Source: Thiotrichaceae bacterium
Lineage (GTDB): Bacteria; Pseudomonadota; Gammaproteobacteria; Thiotrichales; Thiotrichaceae
Length of the DNA: 59,907 nt
Reading direction: 5' to 3'
Assembly (NCBI GenBank): GCA_026989335.1
Contig: JALSJN010000051.1
Coordinates: 1 to 59,907 of the forward strand
Made by a program: the position numbers and the translations under genes. Position 1 is the first letter of the stretch, and each line of letters begins with the position of its first letter. Positions 8,657 through 18,260 of the stretch are shown here, one piece after another. The notes under the pieces were generated by a model that saw nothing but the letters and a program-made list of their open reading frames with translations, did no database searches and was not told the origin of the DNA.

Positions 8657-10084
8657 ATGACTCCAGCGAAGAGAATGCAAAGCCGTTTAGAGCGTTTGCA
8701 AAAACATCTTGAAGCAGAAAATCCTATCTTGGTTTCAGTGGTGAGTCGCTACCGCCAGCTAGATAAAATATCAACAAAAATGGGTTTAATTCAGGCTGAT
8801 GAATCCTATGCGACTCAAATTTCATGGTGGCCGCTAGTGTCAATCTTAGGTACTTTCTCAGCGGGTAAATCAAGTTTCATTAATAGCTACCTTGGCCAAA
8901 CGGTTCAAAATACCGGTAATCAAGCCGTTGATGATCGTTTTACGGTGATTACTTATTCAGGCGACTCAAGTAACCAAGAAGTGCGCACATTACCAGGCAT
9001 AGCCTTGGATGGAGATCCGCGTTTTCCTTTTTATCAAATTAGCGATGATATTGAAAATGTTACGCAGGGCGAAGGTGCTAAAATTGATAATTATTTACAA
9101 ATGAAAGCCGTGCCCAGTGAGGCGGTTCGTGGAAAAATCCTTATCGACTCTCCGGGCTTTGATGCGGATGAGCAGCGTAAAGCAACCTTAAAAATTACCG
9201 ATCATATTATTGACCTGTCTGATTTGGTTTTGGTGTTATTTGATGCAAGGCATCCCGAACCTGGAGCCATGCAAGATACTTTAAAGCATTTGGTTGAGGG
9301 CTCGCAACGGCGAAATGATAGTAGTAAGTTTTTATTTGTTTTAAATCAAATTGATAGCTCAGCCAGAGATGACAATATGGAAGATATTGTTGGTGCGTGG
9401 CAAAAGTCATTAGTACAGAGTGGTTTAAATGCAGGGCGCTTTTATGTTATTTTTAATAATGATTTGGCAACACCTATCGAAAATAAAGCCGTCTGGGAGC
9501 GCTATCAATCGAAGTCAAATTCGGATTATGCCGAGATCACTAAACGCATGGAAGATATTAATGTTGAGCGTGTTTACCGCATTATTGGCAGTATGGAGTC
9601 ACTGAGTAATCAAATTGAACAACAGGCAGTTCCGCAGGTAAAAGTAGCCATGAGGCGTTGGAGAAAACGTGTCATTATTACGGATTTGGTCATTTTTATT
9701 TCGTTAATAATAGGCTTGTTAGCGCTGGTTTATTCATTTGATTTACTAAACCATCCTTGGTTGTCCCAATTACAAAATAATAAAATCATAGGCCTTGCAG
9801 CGATAGGGATTCTCGCCTTTCTTGCTTATTTATTACATTTATTTATCAAAAAATCACTGGTAAACAGTGTTGCTAAAACTCTCAATACAGATGATGCTTA
9901 TGGAAATATTGCAGCAGCTTTTAGAAAGAATACGCGATGGTATCGTAGTATTTTTAGAAGTAATCCAGTAGGTTGGGGCAACGGAGTACGTAAGAAGTTG
10001 GATGGTATTAGAAACGATATTGACCAGTTTGTTCAAACCTTAAATGATAGATACACGAGCCCTGCGGGCAATAAAGAAGAGTAG
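8657..10084 (+). CDS. Dynamin-like GTPase with a C-terminal transmembrane hairpin
   Basis: 475 residues. GTPase motifs are complete: G1 G-T-F-S-A-G-K-S (65-72), a G2 Thr in D-R-F-T (about 96), G3 D-S-P-G (164-167) and G4 N-Q-I-D (230-233). The D-x-P-G and N/T-x-x-D spacing is that of bacterial dynamin-like proteins. A helical region and two close hydrophobic helices follow (about 341-362 and 375-395), with a basic tail. Family members remodel or tether membranes through GTP-driven assembly. It is the last gene of the RND/ParA cluster, with a 136-base gap that has its own possible promoter. hemL starts 12 bases after it, which may couple hemL transcription to it. Confidence 0.85.
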   Translation: MTPAKRMQSRLERLQKHLEAENPILVSVVSRYRQLDKISTKMGLIQADESYATQISWWPLVSILGTFSAGKSSFINSYLGQTVQNTGNQAVDDRFTVITYSGDSSNQEVRTLPGIALDGDPRFPFYQISDDIENVTQGEGAKIDNYLQMKAVPSEAVRGKILIDSPGFDADEQRKATLKITDHIIDLSDLVLVLFDARHPEPGAMQDTLKHLVEGSQRRNDSSKFLFVLNQIDSSARDDNMEDIVGAWQKSLVQSGLNAGRFYVIFNNDLATPIENKAVWERYQSKSNSDYAEITKRMEDINVERVYRIIGSMESLSNQIEQQAVPQVKVAMRRWRKRVIITDLVIFISLIIGLLALVYSFDLLNHPWLSQLQNNKIIGLAAIGILAFLAYLLHLFIKKSLVNSVAKTLNTDDAYGNIAAAFRKNTRWYRSIFRSNPVGWGNGVRKKLDGIRNDIDQFVQTLNDRYTSPAGNKEE

Positions 10085-10096
10085 AGAAGATCACCT

Positions 10097-11383
10097 ATGA
10101 CTAAGTCCGAGAGTTTATTTGAGCAAGCACAAAAAACCATTCCAGGTGGCGTTAATTCCCCCGTTCGTGCATTTAAAAGTGTCGGCGGAACTCCACTTTT
10201 TATAGAACGAGCAGAAGGTGCGTACTTGTACGATGTTGATGGGAATCGTTATATTGATTATGTAGGTTCATGGGGGCCAATGATTGCTGGTCATGCAAAT
10301 CCAGAAGTTGTTGAGGTGGTTAAGCAGGCTGCCGAGAGAGGTTTGAGCTATGGTGCTCCAACTGAAGTCGAAGTCACTATGTCACAAAAAATTTGTGGCA
10401 TAGTGCCATCTATCGAAATGGTACGCATGGTTAGCTCTGGCACGGAAGCAACTATGTCAGCCATTCGCTTGGCGCGTGGCTTTACCGGTAGAGATGATAT
10501 TGTAAAATTTGAAGGCGGTTATCACGGTCATGGAGACTCCTTATTAGTTAAGGCAGGCTCGGGTATGTTGACCTTTGGTGAGCCAAATTCTCCCGGCGTT
10601 CCTGCTGATTTAGCTAAGCATACCATGACACTTGATTATAATAACCCGCAGCAAGTCCGAGATTTATTTGCAAAAACGGGTGATAAAATAGCCTGTATTA
10701 TTGTTGAACCTGTGGCCGGAAATATGAACTGTATTCCACCCAGTGAGGGCTTTTTAGAAACACTTCGTGAAGTGTGTGATGAGTCAGGTGCATTATTAAT
10801 TTTTGATGAGGTGATGACAGGCTTTCGAGTAGCTTTAGGTGGAGCACAGTCGGTTTATAACATCAAGCCCGATCTGACAACCTTGGGGAAAATTATTGGC
10901 GCGGGGATGCCTGCTGCAGCATTCGGTGGGCGCAAAGATATTATGCAAAAGCTTTCGCCGCTTGGGCCTGTGTATCAGGCAGGTACTTTATCGGGTAACC
11001 CTTTGGCAATGACAGCAGGTTTGAAGATGTTAGAAATAATTTCTCGTGCAGGGTTTTATGAAGAGCTAACGGCTAAAACGGAGAAGTTTGTATCAGGTAT
11101 GCTAAGTCGAGCAGAACAACAAGGTGTGGCACTCACTAGCAACCAAGTGGGTGGCATGTTTGGTTTGTTTTTTAGCGAGGAAAGTAAAATTGAAAACTTT
11201 GCTCAAGTATCCGCCTGTAATATTGAGTCTTTTAATCACTTCTTTCACAAGATGCTTGAATCGGGGATTAATTTGGCACCTTCTGCCTATGAGGCGGGTT
11301 TTTTATCTAGTGCTCATTCTGATAAAGATATTAACAATACCTTGGATGCAGCGTCGGAGGCTTTCTCTAGTTTGAATGGATGA
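10097..11383 (+). CDS. hemL: Glutamate-1-semialdehyde 2,1-aminomutase
   Basis: A PLP enzyme that converts glutamate-1-semialdehyde to 5-aminolevulinate, the second committed step of the C5 route to haem and other tetrapyrroles, in the cytoplasm. 428 residues, the normal family length, with N-terminal motif [11 protein letters not shown]. The catalytic lysine is Lys265 in [11 protein letters not shown], the same number as in E. coli. The full length aligns by eye with HemL ([17 protein letters not shown]). An AGAGAAGATC stretch precedes the ATG. Confidence 0.97.
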   Translation: MTKSESLFEQAQKTIPGGVNSPVRAFKSVGGTPLFIERAEGAYLYDVDGNRYIDYVGSWGPMIAGHANPEVVEVVKQAAERGLSYGAPTEVEVTMSQKICGIVPSIEMVRMVSSGTEATMSAIRLARGFTGRDDIVKFEGGYHGHGDSLLVKAGSGMLTFGEPNSPGVPADLAKHTMTLDYNNPQQVRDLFAKTGDKIACIIVEPVAGNMNCIPPSEGFLETLREVCDESGALLIFDEVMTGFRVALGGAQSVYNIKPDLTTLGKIIGAGMPAAAFGGRKDIMQKLSPLGPVYQAGTLSGNPLAMTAGLKMLEIISRAGFYEELTAKTEKFVSGMLSRAEQQGVALTSNQVGGMFGLFFSEESKIENFAQVSACNIESFNHFFHKMLESGINLAPSAYEAGFLSSAHSDKDINNTLDAASEAFSSLNG

Positions 11384-11421
11384 TTTTTATTCTGACCTAT
11401 TATCCGGAACTTTTTGTGTAA

Positions 11422-11448
11422 TTAGCACTCTAACCGTAAGAGTGCTAA
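11422..11448. promoter_or_regulatory. CIRCE operator (HrcA site) upstream of rpoH
   Basis: A perfect TTAGCACTC-N9-GAGTGCTAA inverted repeat, the canonical binding site of the heat-shock repressor HrcA, 39 bases before the rpoH start. A -10-like TAAAAT (11446-11451) and a -35-like TTAGCA (11422-11427) with an 18-base spacer overlap it, so HrcA would cover the promoter. The operator is seen; repression of rpoH by HrcA is inferred. No hrcA gene lies in this window. Confidence 0.93.
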
Positions 11449-11487
11449 AATAGCACAAGATTTATCGTTTTAGATTAAGGAGATGAT

Positions 11488-12348
11488 ATGACGCATACAC
11501 TTACAATACCTGACAATACTTTGCCTATTCTTTCTGGAAGCATAGAAAATTATATGCAATCAGTTAGTGAGATTTCTGTTTTAAAGAAATCAGAAGAGCA
11601 AGCGCTAGCGGTTAAGCTACGTGAAAATGATGATTTAGAAGCGGCGCGTCAGCTTATTATGCACAACCTACGTTTTGTCATTAAGGTTGCGCGTGGTTAC
11701 AGTGGTTATGGTTTGCCGCTGGCTGACCTTGTACAAGAAGGTAATGTCGGCTTAATGAAAGCGGTGAAACGTTTTGATCCTTCGGTTAATGTGCGTTTAG
11801 TCTCTTTTGCGGTGCATTGGATTCGTGCTGAAATTCATGAGTTTATTCTCAAAAATTGGAAAATCGTAAAAGTAGCTACCACCAAAGCACAGCGTAAACT
11901 ATTCTTTAACTTAAGAAGTAAAAAGAAAAGGTTAGCGTGGATGAATCAGGCAGAAGTGAACGATATTGCCTCAGACTTAGGTGTGACCAGTAAAGATGTG
12001 ATGGAAATGGAAAAACGTATGTCGGGTCAAGATATAGGTTTTGACTTATCGCCAGGTCAAGAAGATGATGAAAGTGCTTATCACCCAAGTCAATACTTGC
12101 AATCTGAAGCGGTTGATCCATCTGATGCGGTAGAAACAGCCGATTGGGATAACCACACGCAGACTCTGTTTAAAAATGCCTTATCGACATTGGATGAGAG
12201 AAGTAAAGATATTATAGCAAGTCGCTGGTTGGTTGATAAAAAGGCCACTTTGCAAGATTTAGCGGATAAATATCAAATATCTGCAGAGAGAATTCGTCAA
12301 ATTGAAAATAATGCAATCAATAAGTTAAAGGCAATAATTACTGCATGA
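11488..12348 (+). CDS. rpoH: RNA polymerase heat-shock sigma factor sigma-32
   Basis: 286 residues. Region 1.2/2.1 (L-I-M-H-N-L-R-F-V-I-K-V-A), the region 2.2 core-binding helix D-L-V-Q-E-G-N-V-G-L-M, region 2.4 with S-F-A-V-H-W-I-R-A-E-I and a region 4.2 helix-turn-helix (I-S-A-E-R-I-R-Q-I-E) are all present. The RpoH box Q-R-K-L-F-F-N-L-R at 135-143 separates it from RpoD, RpoS and FliA. It directs transcription of chaperone and protease genes. A good AAGGAGAT site precedes the ATG, a CIRCE operator lies upstream and a clear terminator follows. Confidence 0.96.
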   Translation: MTHTLTIPDNTLPILSGSIENYMQSVSEISVLKKSEEQALAVKLRENDDLEAARQLIMHNLRFVIKVARGYSGYGLPLADLVQEGNVGLMKAVKRFDPSVNVRLVSFAVHWIRAEIHEFILKNWKIVKVATTKAQRKLFFNLRSKKKRLAWMNQAEVNDIASDLGVTSKDVMEMEKRMSGQDIGFDLSPGQEDDESAYHPSQYLQSEAVDPSDAVETADWDNHTQTLFKNALSTLDERSKDIIASRWLVDKKATLQDLADKYQISAERIRQIENNAINKLKAIITA

Positions 12349-12375
12349 TAGGTTCTGTATCAAATTAGTATGAGT

Positions 12376-12403
12376 AAAAAAGCTACGTTTAGTAGCTTTT
12401 TTT
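12376..12403 (+). terminator. Rho-independent terminator after rpoH
   Basis: Stem AGCTAC/GTAGCT, extended by an A-run pairing with the T-run, around a short loop and ending in seven Ts. It lies 27 bases after the rpoH stop. The A/T symmetry may allow function on both strands. Confidence 0.88.
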
Positions 12404-12452
12404 ATGCGCGTTTTACTTGCATTTCTGTGCTTGAAGTAACACTATTCTACGC

Positions 12453-12695
12453 ATGAATACAAAAAAAATAGAGTCACTTAATTTTGAGTCAGCCATGGCT
12501 GAGTTGGAAAGCTTGGTAACAAAAATTGAAGCAGGAAACCTCTCCTTAGAAGAGTCTTTAAAAGAGTTTGAAAAAGGAATAACGTTAAGTCGGGTTTGCC
12601 AGAAAGCATTAACTAATGCTGAGCAAAGGGTAAAAATTCTTTCTGAAGATGGTGAGACAGAAGATGATTTTTCACCGGCTTTAAGCAATGCTTGA
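12453..12695 (+). CDS. xseB: Exodeoxyribonuclease VII small subunit
   Basis: 80 residues, matching the usual size. It has the characteristic N-F-E-x-A-M-A-E-L-E-S-L-V-x-x-I-E opening and L-S-L-E-E-S-L-K-E-F-E-K-G. Several copies bind the XseA large subunit to form the single-strand-specific exonuclease VII. Here, as in E. coli, it starts the xseB-ispA-dxs run, with its end overlapping ispA by 8 bases. Confidence 0.95.
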   Translation: MNTKKIESLNFESAMAELESLVTKIEAGNLSLEESLKEFEKGITLSRVCQKALTNAEQRVKILSEDGETEDDFSPALSNA

Positions 12696-13590
12696 TCAGC
12701 AAAATAATCGTTACCAACTACGGATAGAAAAAGCTTTAGAAGGTGTTCTTCCTTTAGCTGCAAATAGTGAGTCACCTAATAAGTTGATTGATGCTATGCG
12801 TTATGCGGTGCTAGGCGGCGGAAAGCGTGTTCGGCCGTTGTTGGTCTATGCGACGGGTGAAGCGCTGGGCTTGCCGGTAGACTCGTTGGATAAACCTGCA
12901 TTAGCCATTGAACTAATGCACGCTTACTCGTTGGTGCATGATGATTTACCATGTATGGATGATGATGATCTAAGGCGTGGTAGAAAAACGGTTCACAAAG
13001 CATTTGATGAGGCAACTGCTGTTTTAACAGGTGATGCACTACAAGCTTTGTCCTTTGATATACTGTCTCGGTCAGACGATCAAGTTTCATTAAAAAATCA
13101 GCTCGCTATGCTCAATATTCTGGCTAAAGCATCGGGGGTAAGGGGTATGGTGAAGGGGCAAGCTATTGACCTGGCTGCAGTAGGTCAGGTTTTGACTGAG
13201 CGGCAGCTTGAGAGAATGCATAGCCACAAAACAGGTGCTTTAATTCATGCAAGCGTGTTGATGGCGACTTATTGCTCTAACGAAAAAGACAATGAGGAGA
13301 TGGAGGACAAACGTCTTGCTTTAAAAAACTATGCGGATGCGATTGGCTTAGCTTTTCAGGTACGTGATGATATTTTGGATATTCAGAGTGATACTGAAAC
13401 TTTGGGCAAGCAGCAAGGCTCTGATATCGCTGCGGATAAACCCACTTATCCATCAATTATGGGAATGGATAAAGCAAAAGGAAAGCTCTTCTCACTGCAC
13501 CAAAGCGCGATTGGATCAGTTGAAAGCTTTGGTGGAGAAGCCGAACTATTGCGAGTTATTGCTGCATTTATAGTAAAACGTATTGCGTAA
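12688..13590 (+). CDS. ispA: (2E,6E)-Farnesyl diphosphate synthase
   Basis: 300 residues. It condenses dimethylallyl and isopentenyl diphosphates to geranyl and farnesyl diphosphate for quinone, undecaprenyl and haem side-chain supply. The first Asp-rich motif D-D-L-P-C-M-D-D-D-D-L-R-R-G and the second Q-V-R-D-D-I-L-D are present, together with G-G-K-R-V-R-P near residue 45. The two-residue insert in the first motif is the bacterial (type II) FPP synthase form. It overlaps xseB by 8 bases and lies 24 bases before dxs, which makes substrate for the same pathway. Confidence 0.95.
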   Translation: MLDQQNNRYQLRIEKALEGVLPLAANSESPNKLIDAMRYAVLGGGKRVRPLLVYATGEALGLPVDSLDKPALAIELMHAYSLVHDDLPCMDDDDLRRGRKTVHKAFDEATAVLTGDALQALSFDILSRSDDQVSLKNQLAMLNILAKASGVRGMVKGQAIDLAAVGQVLTERQLERMHSHKTGALIHASVLMATYCSNEKDNEEMEDKRLALKNYADAIGLAFQVRDDILDIQSDTETLGKQQGSDIAADKPTYPSIMGMDKAKGKLFSLHQSAIGSVESFGGEAELLRVIAAFIVKRIA

Positions 13591-13614
13591 TATAGACTTG
13601 AAAGCTAGGATAAA

Positions 13615-15504
13615 ATGCTAAATAAAATTAAAACGCCGCATGATTTAAGACAGTTTAAGGTAGAGGATTTACCTGAGCTTTGTGAAGAGGTGCGTGAGTT
13701 CTTACTTAAGTCAGTGTCGACCTCTGGCGGCCATTTAGCATCAGGTTTAGGTGCTTTGGAGCTAACAGTTGCTCTTCATTATGTTTATGATACGCCGAAT
13801 GATCGGTTAATATGGGATGTTGGGCACCAAGCTTATGTGCATAAATTGCTCACAGGTCGTCGTGATGAACTGGGTAGTATCAAAAAGAAAGATGGCTTGT
13901 GTGGTTTTCCTAATCGAAATGAAAGTAACTATGATGCTTTTGGAGTAGGGCATTCCAGTACTTCAATTAGCGCCACTTTGGGTATGGCGTTGGCAGCAAA
14001 AATGCAGGGTGTTGATCGGCATGCTATTGCCGTAATCGGTGATGGTGCATTGACCGCAGGAATGGCATACGAAGCACTTAACCATGCAGGTGATATTGAT
14101 ACTGAAATGCTGGTTGTTCTTAACGATAACGATATGTCTATCTCGCCAAATGTGGGCGGCTTAAGTAAATATTTAGCGCGTTTGTTGTCAGGTCATTTCT
14201 ATTCAAGCATGCGTGAAGGGAGTAAAAAAATATTATCAAATACGCCTGTGATGAAGCGTTTTGCACGTCGGGCAGAGGAGCATACCAAAGGCATGATTAT
14301 GCCTTCAGCAACATTGTTTGAAGAAATGGGTTTTGTATACTATGGCCCAGTTGATGGTCATGATGTTATTGAGCTGGTGAAAATTTTAGAAAATATTAAA
14401 GATATTAATGAGCCAAAGTTTTTACATGTAGTGACTCAAAAAGGCAATGGTTACAAGCCTGCAGAGAAGGATCCTGTTGAATACCATGCTGTATCTGTTT
14501 TTGACTTAGAAGCGGGGGTGAAAAAATCGACTGAAAAATCAAGTCCAACCTATACACAAGTATTTGGTCAGTGGATTTGTGATATGGCGGCTATTGAAAA
14601 AGACTTAGTCGCTATTACTCCAGCTATGCGTGAAGGTTCTGGTCTGGTTGAGTTCTCAAAAAAGTTCCCTGATCGGTATTATGATGTTGCTATCGCAGAG
14701 CAACATGCAGTCACGCTTGCTGCTGGTATGGCTTGCGATGGTTTGAAGCCCGTTGTGGCAATATACTCAACATTTTTACAGCGTGCTTATGACCAGCTTA
14801 TACACGATGTTGCACTACAAAACTTGCCCGTAGTATTTGCGATTGATCGAGCCGGGCTAGTGGGTTCTGATGGGCCGACTCATTCGGGTAACTACGATCT
14901 TTCTTACCTTCGCTGTATACCGAATATGGTAGTGATGGCGCCAAGTAATGAAGACGAGTGTCGTCAAATGCTATGCACGGCATATCAATACAATGGCCCA
15001 GCAGCTGTTCGTTACCCGCGGGGTATCGGAACAGGGGTAGAGGTTCGGCAAGAAATGCAAGCGCTGGAGATTGGTAGGGGAGAGATTATTCGGCGCGCTA
15101 ATAGCCAAACGCATAATCGCATCGCTTTGTTACTCTTTGGTTCCTTGTTACATGAAGCATTGAGTGCATCAGAAGATTTGGATGCTACGCTTGTTAATAT
15201 GCGGTTTGTAAAACCATTGGATAAAGACTTGATAAGGGAGTTGTGCAATACACATGACTTACTTGTAACGCTGGAAGATAATGCGATAAAGGGTGGTGCG
15301 GGAAGCGCTGTTAGCGAGTTTTTAAATAAAGAGGGTTTGCGCACGCAAATAATAAATATAGGCATACCTGATGACTATATTGAGCATGCTACCCGAGAAG
15401 AACAATTAGCTGATATTGGATTGTTAGGTGAAGGAATTGCCAAACAAGTACGCCAGTTTATTGATCTAAAGCGAGAAGACATTTCAGCGGTCTCAGTAGC
15501 TTAA
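13615..15504 (+). CDS. dxs: 1-Deoxy-D-xylulose-5-phosphate synthase
   Basis: 629 residues, the usual length. A thiamine diphosphate enzyme that joins pyruvate and glyceraldehyde 3-phosphate, the entry step of the MEP isoprenoid pathway. The TPP motif runs from G-D-G-A-L-T-A-G-M to N-D-N-D-M-S-I-S-P. The N-terminal histidine S-G-G-H-L and the D-G-P-T-H-S-G segment of the transketolase Pyr domain are present. The C-terminal domain is complete. Last gene of xseB-ispA-dxs; it converges with wzc with no clear terminator between. Confidence 0.96.
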   Translation: MLNKIKTPHDLRQFKVEDLPELCEEVREFLLKSVSTSGGHLASGLGALELTVALHYVYDTPNDRLIWDVGHQAYVHKLLTGRRDELGSIKKKDGLCGFPNRNESNYDAFGVGHSSTSISATLGMALAAKMQGVDRHAIAVIGDGALTAGMAYEALNHAGDIDTEMLVVLNDNDMSISPNVGGLSKYLARLLSGHFYSSMREGSKKILSNTPVMKRFARRAEEHTKGMIMPSATLFEEMGFVYYGPVDGHDVIELVKILENIKDINEPKFLHVVTQKGNGYKPAEKDPVEYHAVSVFDLEAGVKKSTEKSSPTYTQVFGQWICDMAAIEKDLVAITPAMREGSGLVEFSKKFPDRYYDVAIAEQHAVTLAAGMACDGLKPVVAIYSTFLQRAYDQLIHDVALQNLPVVFAIDRAGLVGSDGPTHSGNYDLSYLRCIPNMVVMAPSNEDECRQMLCTAYQYNGPAAVRYPRGIGTGVEVRQEMQALEIGRGEIIRRANSQTHNRIALLLFGSLLHEALSASEDLDATLVNMRFVKPLDKDLIRELCNTHDLLVTLEDNAIKGGAGSAVSEFLNKEGLRTQIINIGIPDDYIEHATREEQLADIGLLGEGIAKQVRQFIDLKREDISAVSVA

Positions 15505-15548
15505 TGATTAATCACGAGTGAGCTTTAAAATACCTATTATTCGCCAAG

Positions 15549-17783
15549 TTAATCGCTATAGTAAGAATAGTACCCATAGCCATAATCATAACCACCTTTC
15601 TTTGGCACATAACCATTAAAAATAAAGCCTTTGGTTTCAATTCCTGTTTGTGCTAAACGAGAAACAGCGTGTTCAATTTCTCTCATAGGGTGTAAGCCCG
15701 CATAAGCCACCATGAAAACAACGCCTGCATGACTACCAATAATAGCAGGGTCGGTAACCGCATGAATCGGCGGTGTATCAATAAGAATCAAATCATATTG
15801 TTTGGAAAGACCGTTTAAAAGGTCGCCAAAATTACTGTGCATTAATAGTTCAGAAGGGTTGGGTGGTGTTTGACCGCGAGTAATAATGTCTAAGCTATGA
15901 TCACCGATAGCAATAGTATGTATCGCATCTTCAATAGCAACCTTGCCACTAATCATTTCTGATAGGCCGGGTGATACGTCTAAGTCTAATACATTATGTA
16001 AATAGCCTTTGCGCATATCAGCATCAATTAATAAAACACGTTGCTCTGCGGTCGCAAGTACAGCGGCAAAGTTTGATGAAATAAAGGATTTTCCTGTATT
16101 CGGTGACGGCCCTGTTATCATCACGATATTGTTTTTAGCTTCAAGTAAGGCAAAGTGCAGGCTGGTTCGAAGACTGCGCAGACTTTCAATCGTTAAGTCA
16201 GTGGGGTCTTCTAAGGCCAGTAATGTTTTTTGTCTTCTGTCTTTGGTGCTAAGGAAGCTTGTTAGCGTGACACTTTTGCTAAGGGGGATTGATGCATAAA
16301 CAGGGATTCCTGTTTTTCTTTCAAGCACTTCGGGATCTTCAACCGTATTGCGTAGCATCTTTCTTAAAAAGACTAATCCCAGGCCAAAAATACTGCCTAG
16401 TAGGGTGCCTATTGCTATAATAAGTGCTTTCTTGGGTTTAACCGCTTTGTTATGTGTGACCGCTGAGTCGACGATATAAACATTACCTACACTACTAGCC
16501 TTAGCTATTTTAAATTCTTGAATATTATTTAGAACATCATTATAAATCGAGCTAGCTACCTTAAAATCACGCTCAAACTTTAATAAGTGCTGTTGTTTAT
16601 TGGGTAAGCGTTCAATTTTAGCTAAGGTTGCTTGTTTGCGTTTATTGAGTTGCCTTTCTTGCGAAACAATTGATTGTATCGTAGGGTGGTTGTCTGTATA
16701 ACGTTGTTTAAGTTCATCTTTTTTTAAGGATAATTTTTGTAATTCCGTATCAAGTGTGGAAACCACATTCAAAACCGCACTAGTTTCTAAAGATAAGTCG
16801 GCTGTCTTATTTTCTATTCTATATTGTTTAAGACGAGCTTCAGCTTTTTCAAGATAAGACTTTACTGGGCCTACTTGTTCTTCAAGAAATCCTAATGCAT
16901 TGCTAGCTTCTTCTGAGCTACGTGATTTATTTTGTTCTAAATATGTTCTTGATATATGGTCAAGAATTTGACTGATTACTTTTTTATCTTTCCCTTCAAG
17001 AGCTAGCTGCATTATGCCTGTCTTTTTGCCCTTTTCTCCAGCTTGTAATTTCTTCTGTAGAGCTTCAATAGCAATAAGTTTGGATTTTTTTTCAAGTTTA
17101 AACTGAGTTCCTGCTAAGGCTTTTAGTTCAGAGACGAATATTTTAATTTCACGATTTTTGGATATAGCAGGGCTACCTACTTTGCCTTTGAGAAGTAGGT
17201 TTTCGTCACTATCAAGAATAACAAAGCGATTATCGTTTTCAGCGATTAGTGTTAGTGATAAGTCGCGAAGCTTTCTTGGGAGTTTTAAACTTTCAATTCT
17301 GATTCTTTCATCGCCCCAAGCAAACTTGTGTGTGTAGTTATCAAATTTACTCCACACAGAGGGTAACTTGCCAAGAGGGTTGGCATCGGCGGCTCTGAAA
17401 AATTTGCGGTAAACATTGCTTAAGAGTGGGAACTGTCTAGGTTCGGCTATAATATCAAGCTTCAATGCCTCAACGGCAAGGCCAAGAATTTTTCTTGAGC
17501 GTATTAGTTCGAGTTCGGTGCCAACGGTTGCATCTTCTAGAGATAGTCCAGCAAGATCTTCCAAGCCCGGAACGCCGCTTTTTTTCTTCTCAACTTGAAG
17601 TAGGGCATCTGCTTGGTAGATAGGTGTTTTACCATAAGCATAAATAAAAGAGAGCGTAAAAAAACCGAGAATAAGAAATAATATCGGCCATTTACCTTGC
17701 CATATAGTATTTAATAGTTGCCTTAAATTTACATCATCTTCTTGATTAAGCGAAGATAAATCTTGTTGTGTTTGTGCGGTCAT
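15549..17783 (-). CDS. wzc: Polysaccharide co-polymerase / tyrosine autokinase (Wzc-type BY-kinase)
   Basis: 744 residues. TM1 (about 33-50), a Wzz-type periplasmic domain with long coiled-coil arms (about 285-425) and TM2 (about 452-473, with the G-T-L-L-G-S-I-F-G-L-G-L pattern) lead to a cytoplasmic BY-kinase domain. That domain has Walker A G-P-S-P-N-T-G-K-S (558-566), Walker A' V-L-L-I-D-A-D-M (583-590) and Walker B L-I-L-I-D-T-P-P. A tyrosine cluster ends the protein (six Tyr in the last dozen residues), the autophosphorylation tail. It controls chain length and export of exopolysaccharide with Wza and Wzb. Last gene of the trio; no glycosyltransferase, wzx or wzy gene adjoins it. Confidence 0.93.
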   Translation of the reverse strand: MTAQTQQDLSSLNQEDDVNLRQLLNTIWQGKWPILFLILGFFTLSFIYAYGKTPIYQADALLQVEKKKSGVPGLEDLAGLSLEDATVGTELELIRSRKILGLAVEALKLDIIAEPRQFPLLSNVYRKFFRAADANPLGKLPSVWSKFDNYTHKFAWGDERIRIESLKLPRKLRDLSLTLIAENDNRFVILDSDENLLLKGKVGSPAISKNREIKIFVSELKALAGTQFKLEKKSKLIAIEALQKKLQAGEKGKKTGIMQLALEGKDKKVISQILDHISRTYLEQNKSRSSEEASNALGFLEEQVGPVKSYLEKAEARLKQYRIENKTADLSLETSAVLNVVSTLDTELQKLSLKKDELKQRYTDNHPTIQSIVSQERQLNKRKQATLAKIERLPNKQQHLLKFERDFKVASSIYNDVLNNIQEFKIAKASSVGNVYIVDSAVTHNKAVKPKKALIIAIGTLLGSIFGLGLVFLRKMLRNTVEDPEVLERKTGIPVYASIPLSKSVTLTSFLSTKDRRQKTLLALEDPTDLTIESLRSLRTSLHFALLEAKNNIVMITGPSPNTGKSFISSNFAAVLATAEQRVLLIDADMRKGYLHNVLDLDVSPGLSEMISGKVAIEDAIHTIAIGDHSLDIITRGQTPPNPSELLMHSNFGDLLNGLSKQYDLILIDTPPIHAVTDPAIIGSHAGVVFMVAYAGLHPMREIEHAVSRLAQTGIETKGFIFNGYVPKKGGYDYGYGYYSYYSD

Positions 17784-17806
17784 ACGGATTATTGTCCATT
17801 ATTATT

Positions 17807-18235
17807 CTAGAGCTTGTTTTTCCAAGCTTCGACTCCTGCTTCTATCAACTTAGAAGCGTTGGCAAATGTAGCTTTGTCTTTTTTGTAGGGATCAGGAACT
17901 TCCTGATTATCGATCCACTTGCCAATTAAATACACTTTACCGCGAGACTCAGGGTATTGGGAGTGCATACGATCAATATGACTTTGTTCCATGACCAGTA
18001 TTAAGTCTGCAGAGCCAACCAGAACAGTGTTAATTTGTTGTGCTCGGTGGTTGGTTAAATCAATACCTTTTTCTGTCATTAGCTCAACAGAGGAGGGATC
18101 CGCAGGTTTGCCAACCAAAGCGCCAAGCCCCGATGAAAAAATATTAAGGTGAGGGTGTTGCTCTTTAAGTAACACCTCGCCTATAGGGCTTCTGCATATA
18201 TTACCTATGCAGACCACCATGATATTTTTGAACAT
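17807..18235 (-). CDS. wzb: Low-molecular-weight protein tyrosine phosphatase (Wzb-type)
   Basis: 142 residues. The phosphatase loop C-I-G-N-I-C-R-S sits at residues 9-16 (Cys9 nucleophile, Arg15) and the general-acid Asp lies in V-P-D-P-Y near residue 115. It should dephosphorylate the Tyr tail of the Wzc kinase encoded 23 bases downstream, resetting the polymer export cycle. It lies 25 bases after wza, so wza-wzb-wzc is one operon. Confidence 0.94.
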   Translation of the reverse strand: MFKNIMVVCIGNICRSPIGEVLLKEQHPHLNIFSSGLGALVGKPADPSSVELMTEKGIDLTNHRAQQINTVLVGSADLILVMEQSHIDRMHSQYPESRGKVYLIGKWIDNQEVPDPYKKDKATFANASKLIEAGVEAWKNKL

Positions 18236-18260
18236 TATTTGTATCTACTCAAACGTTTAA

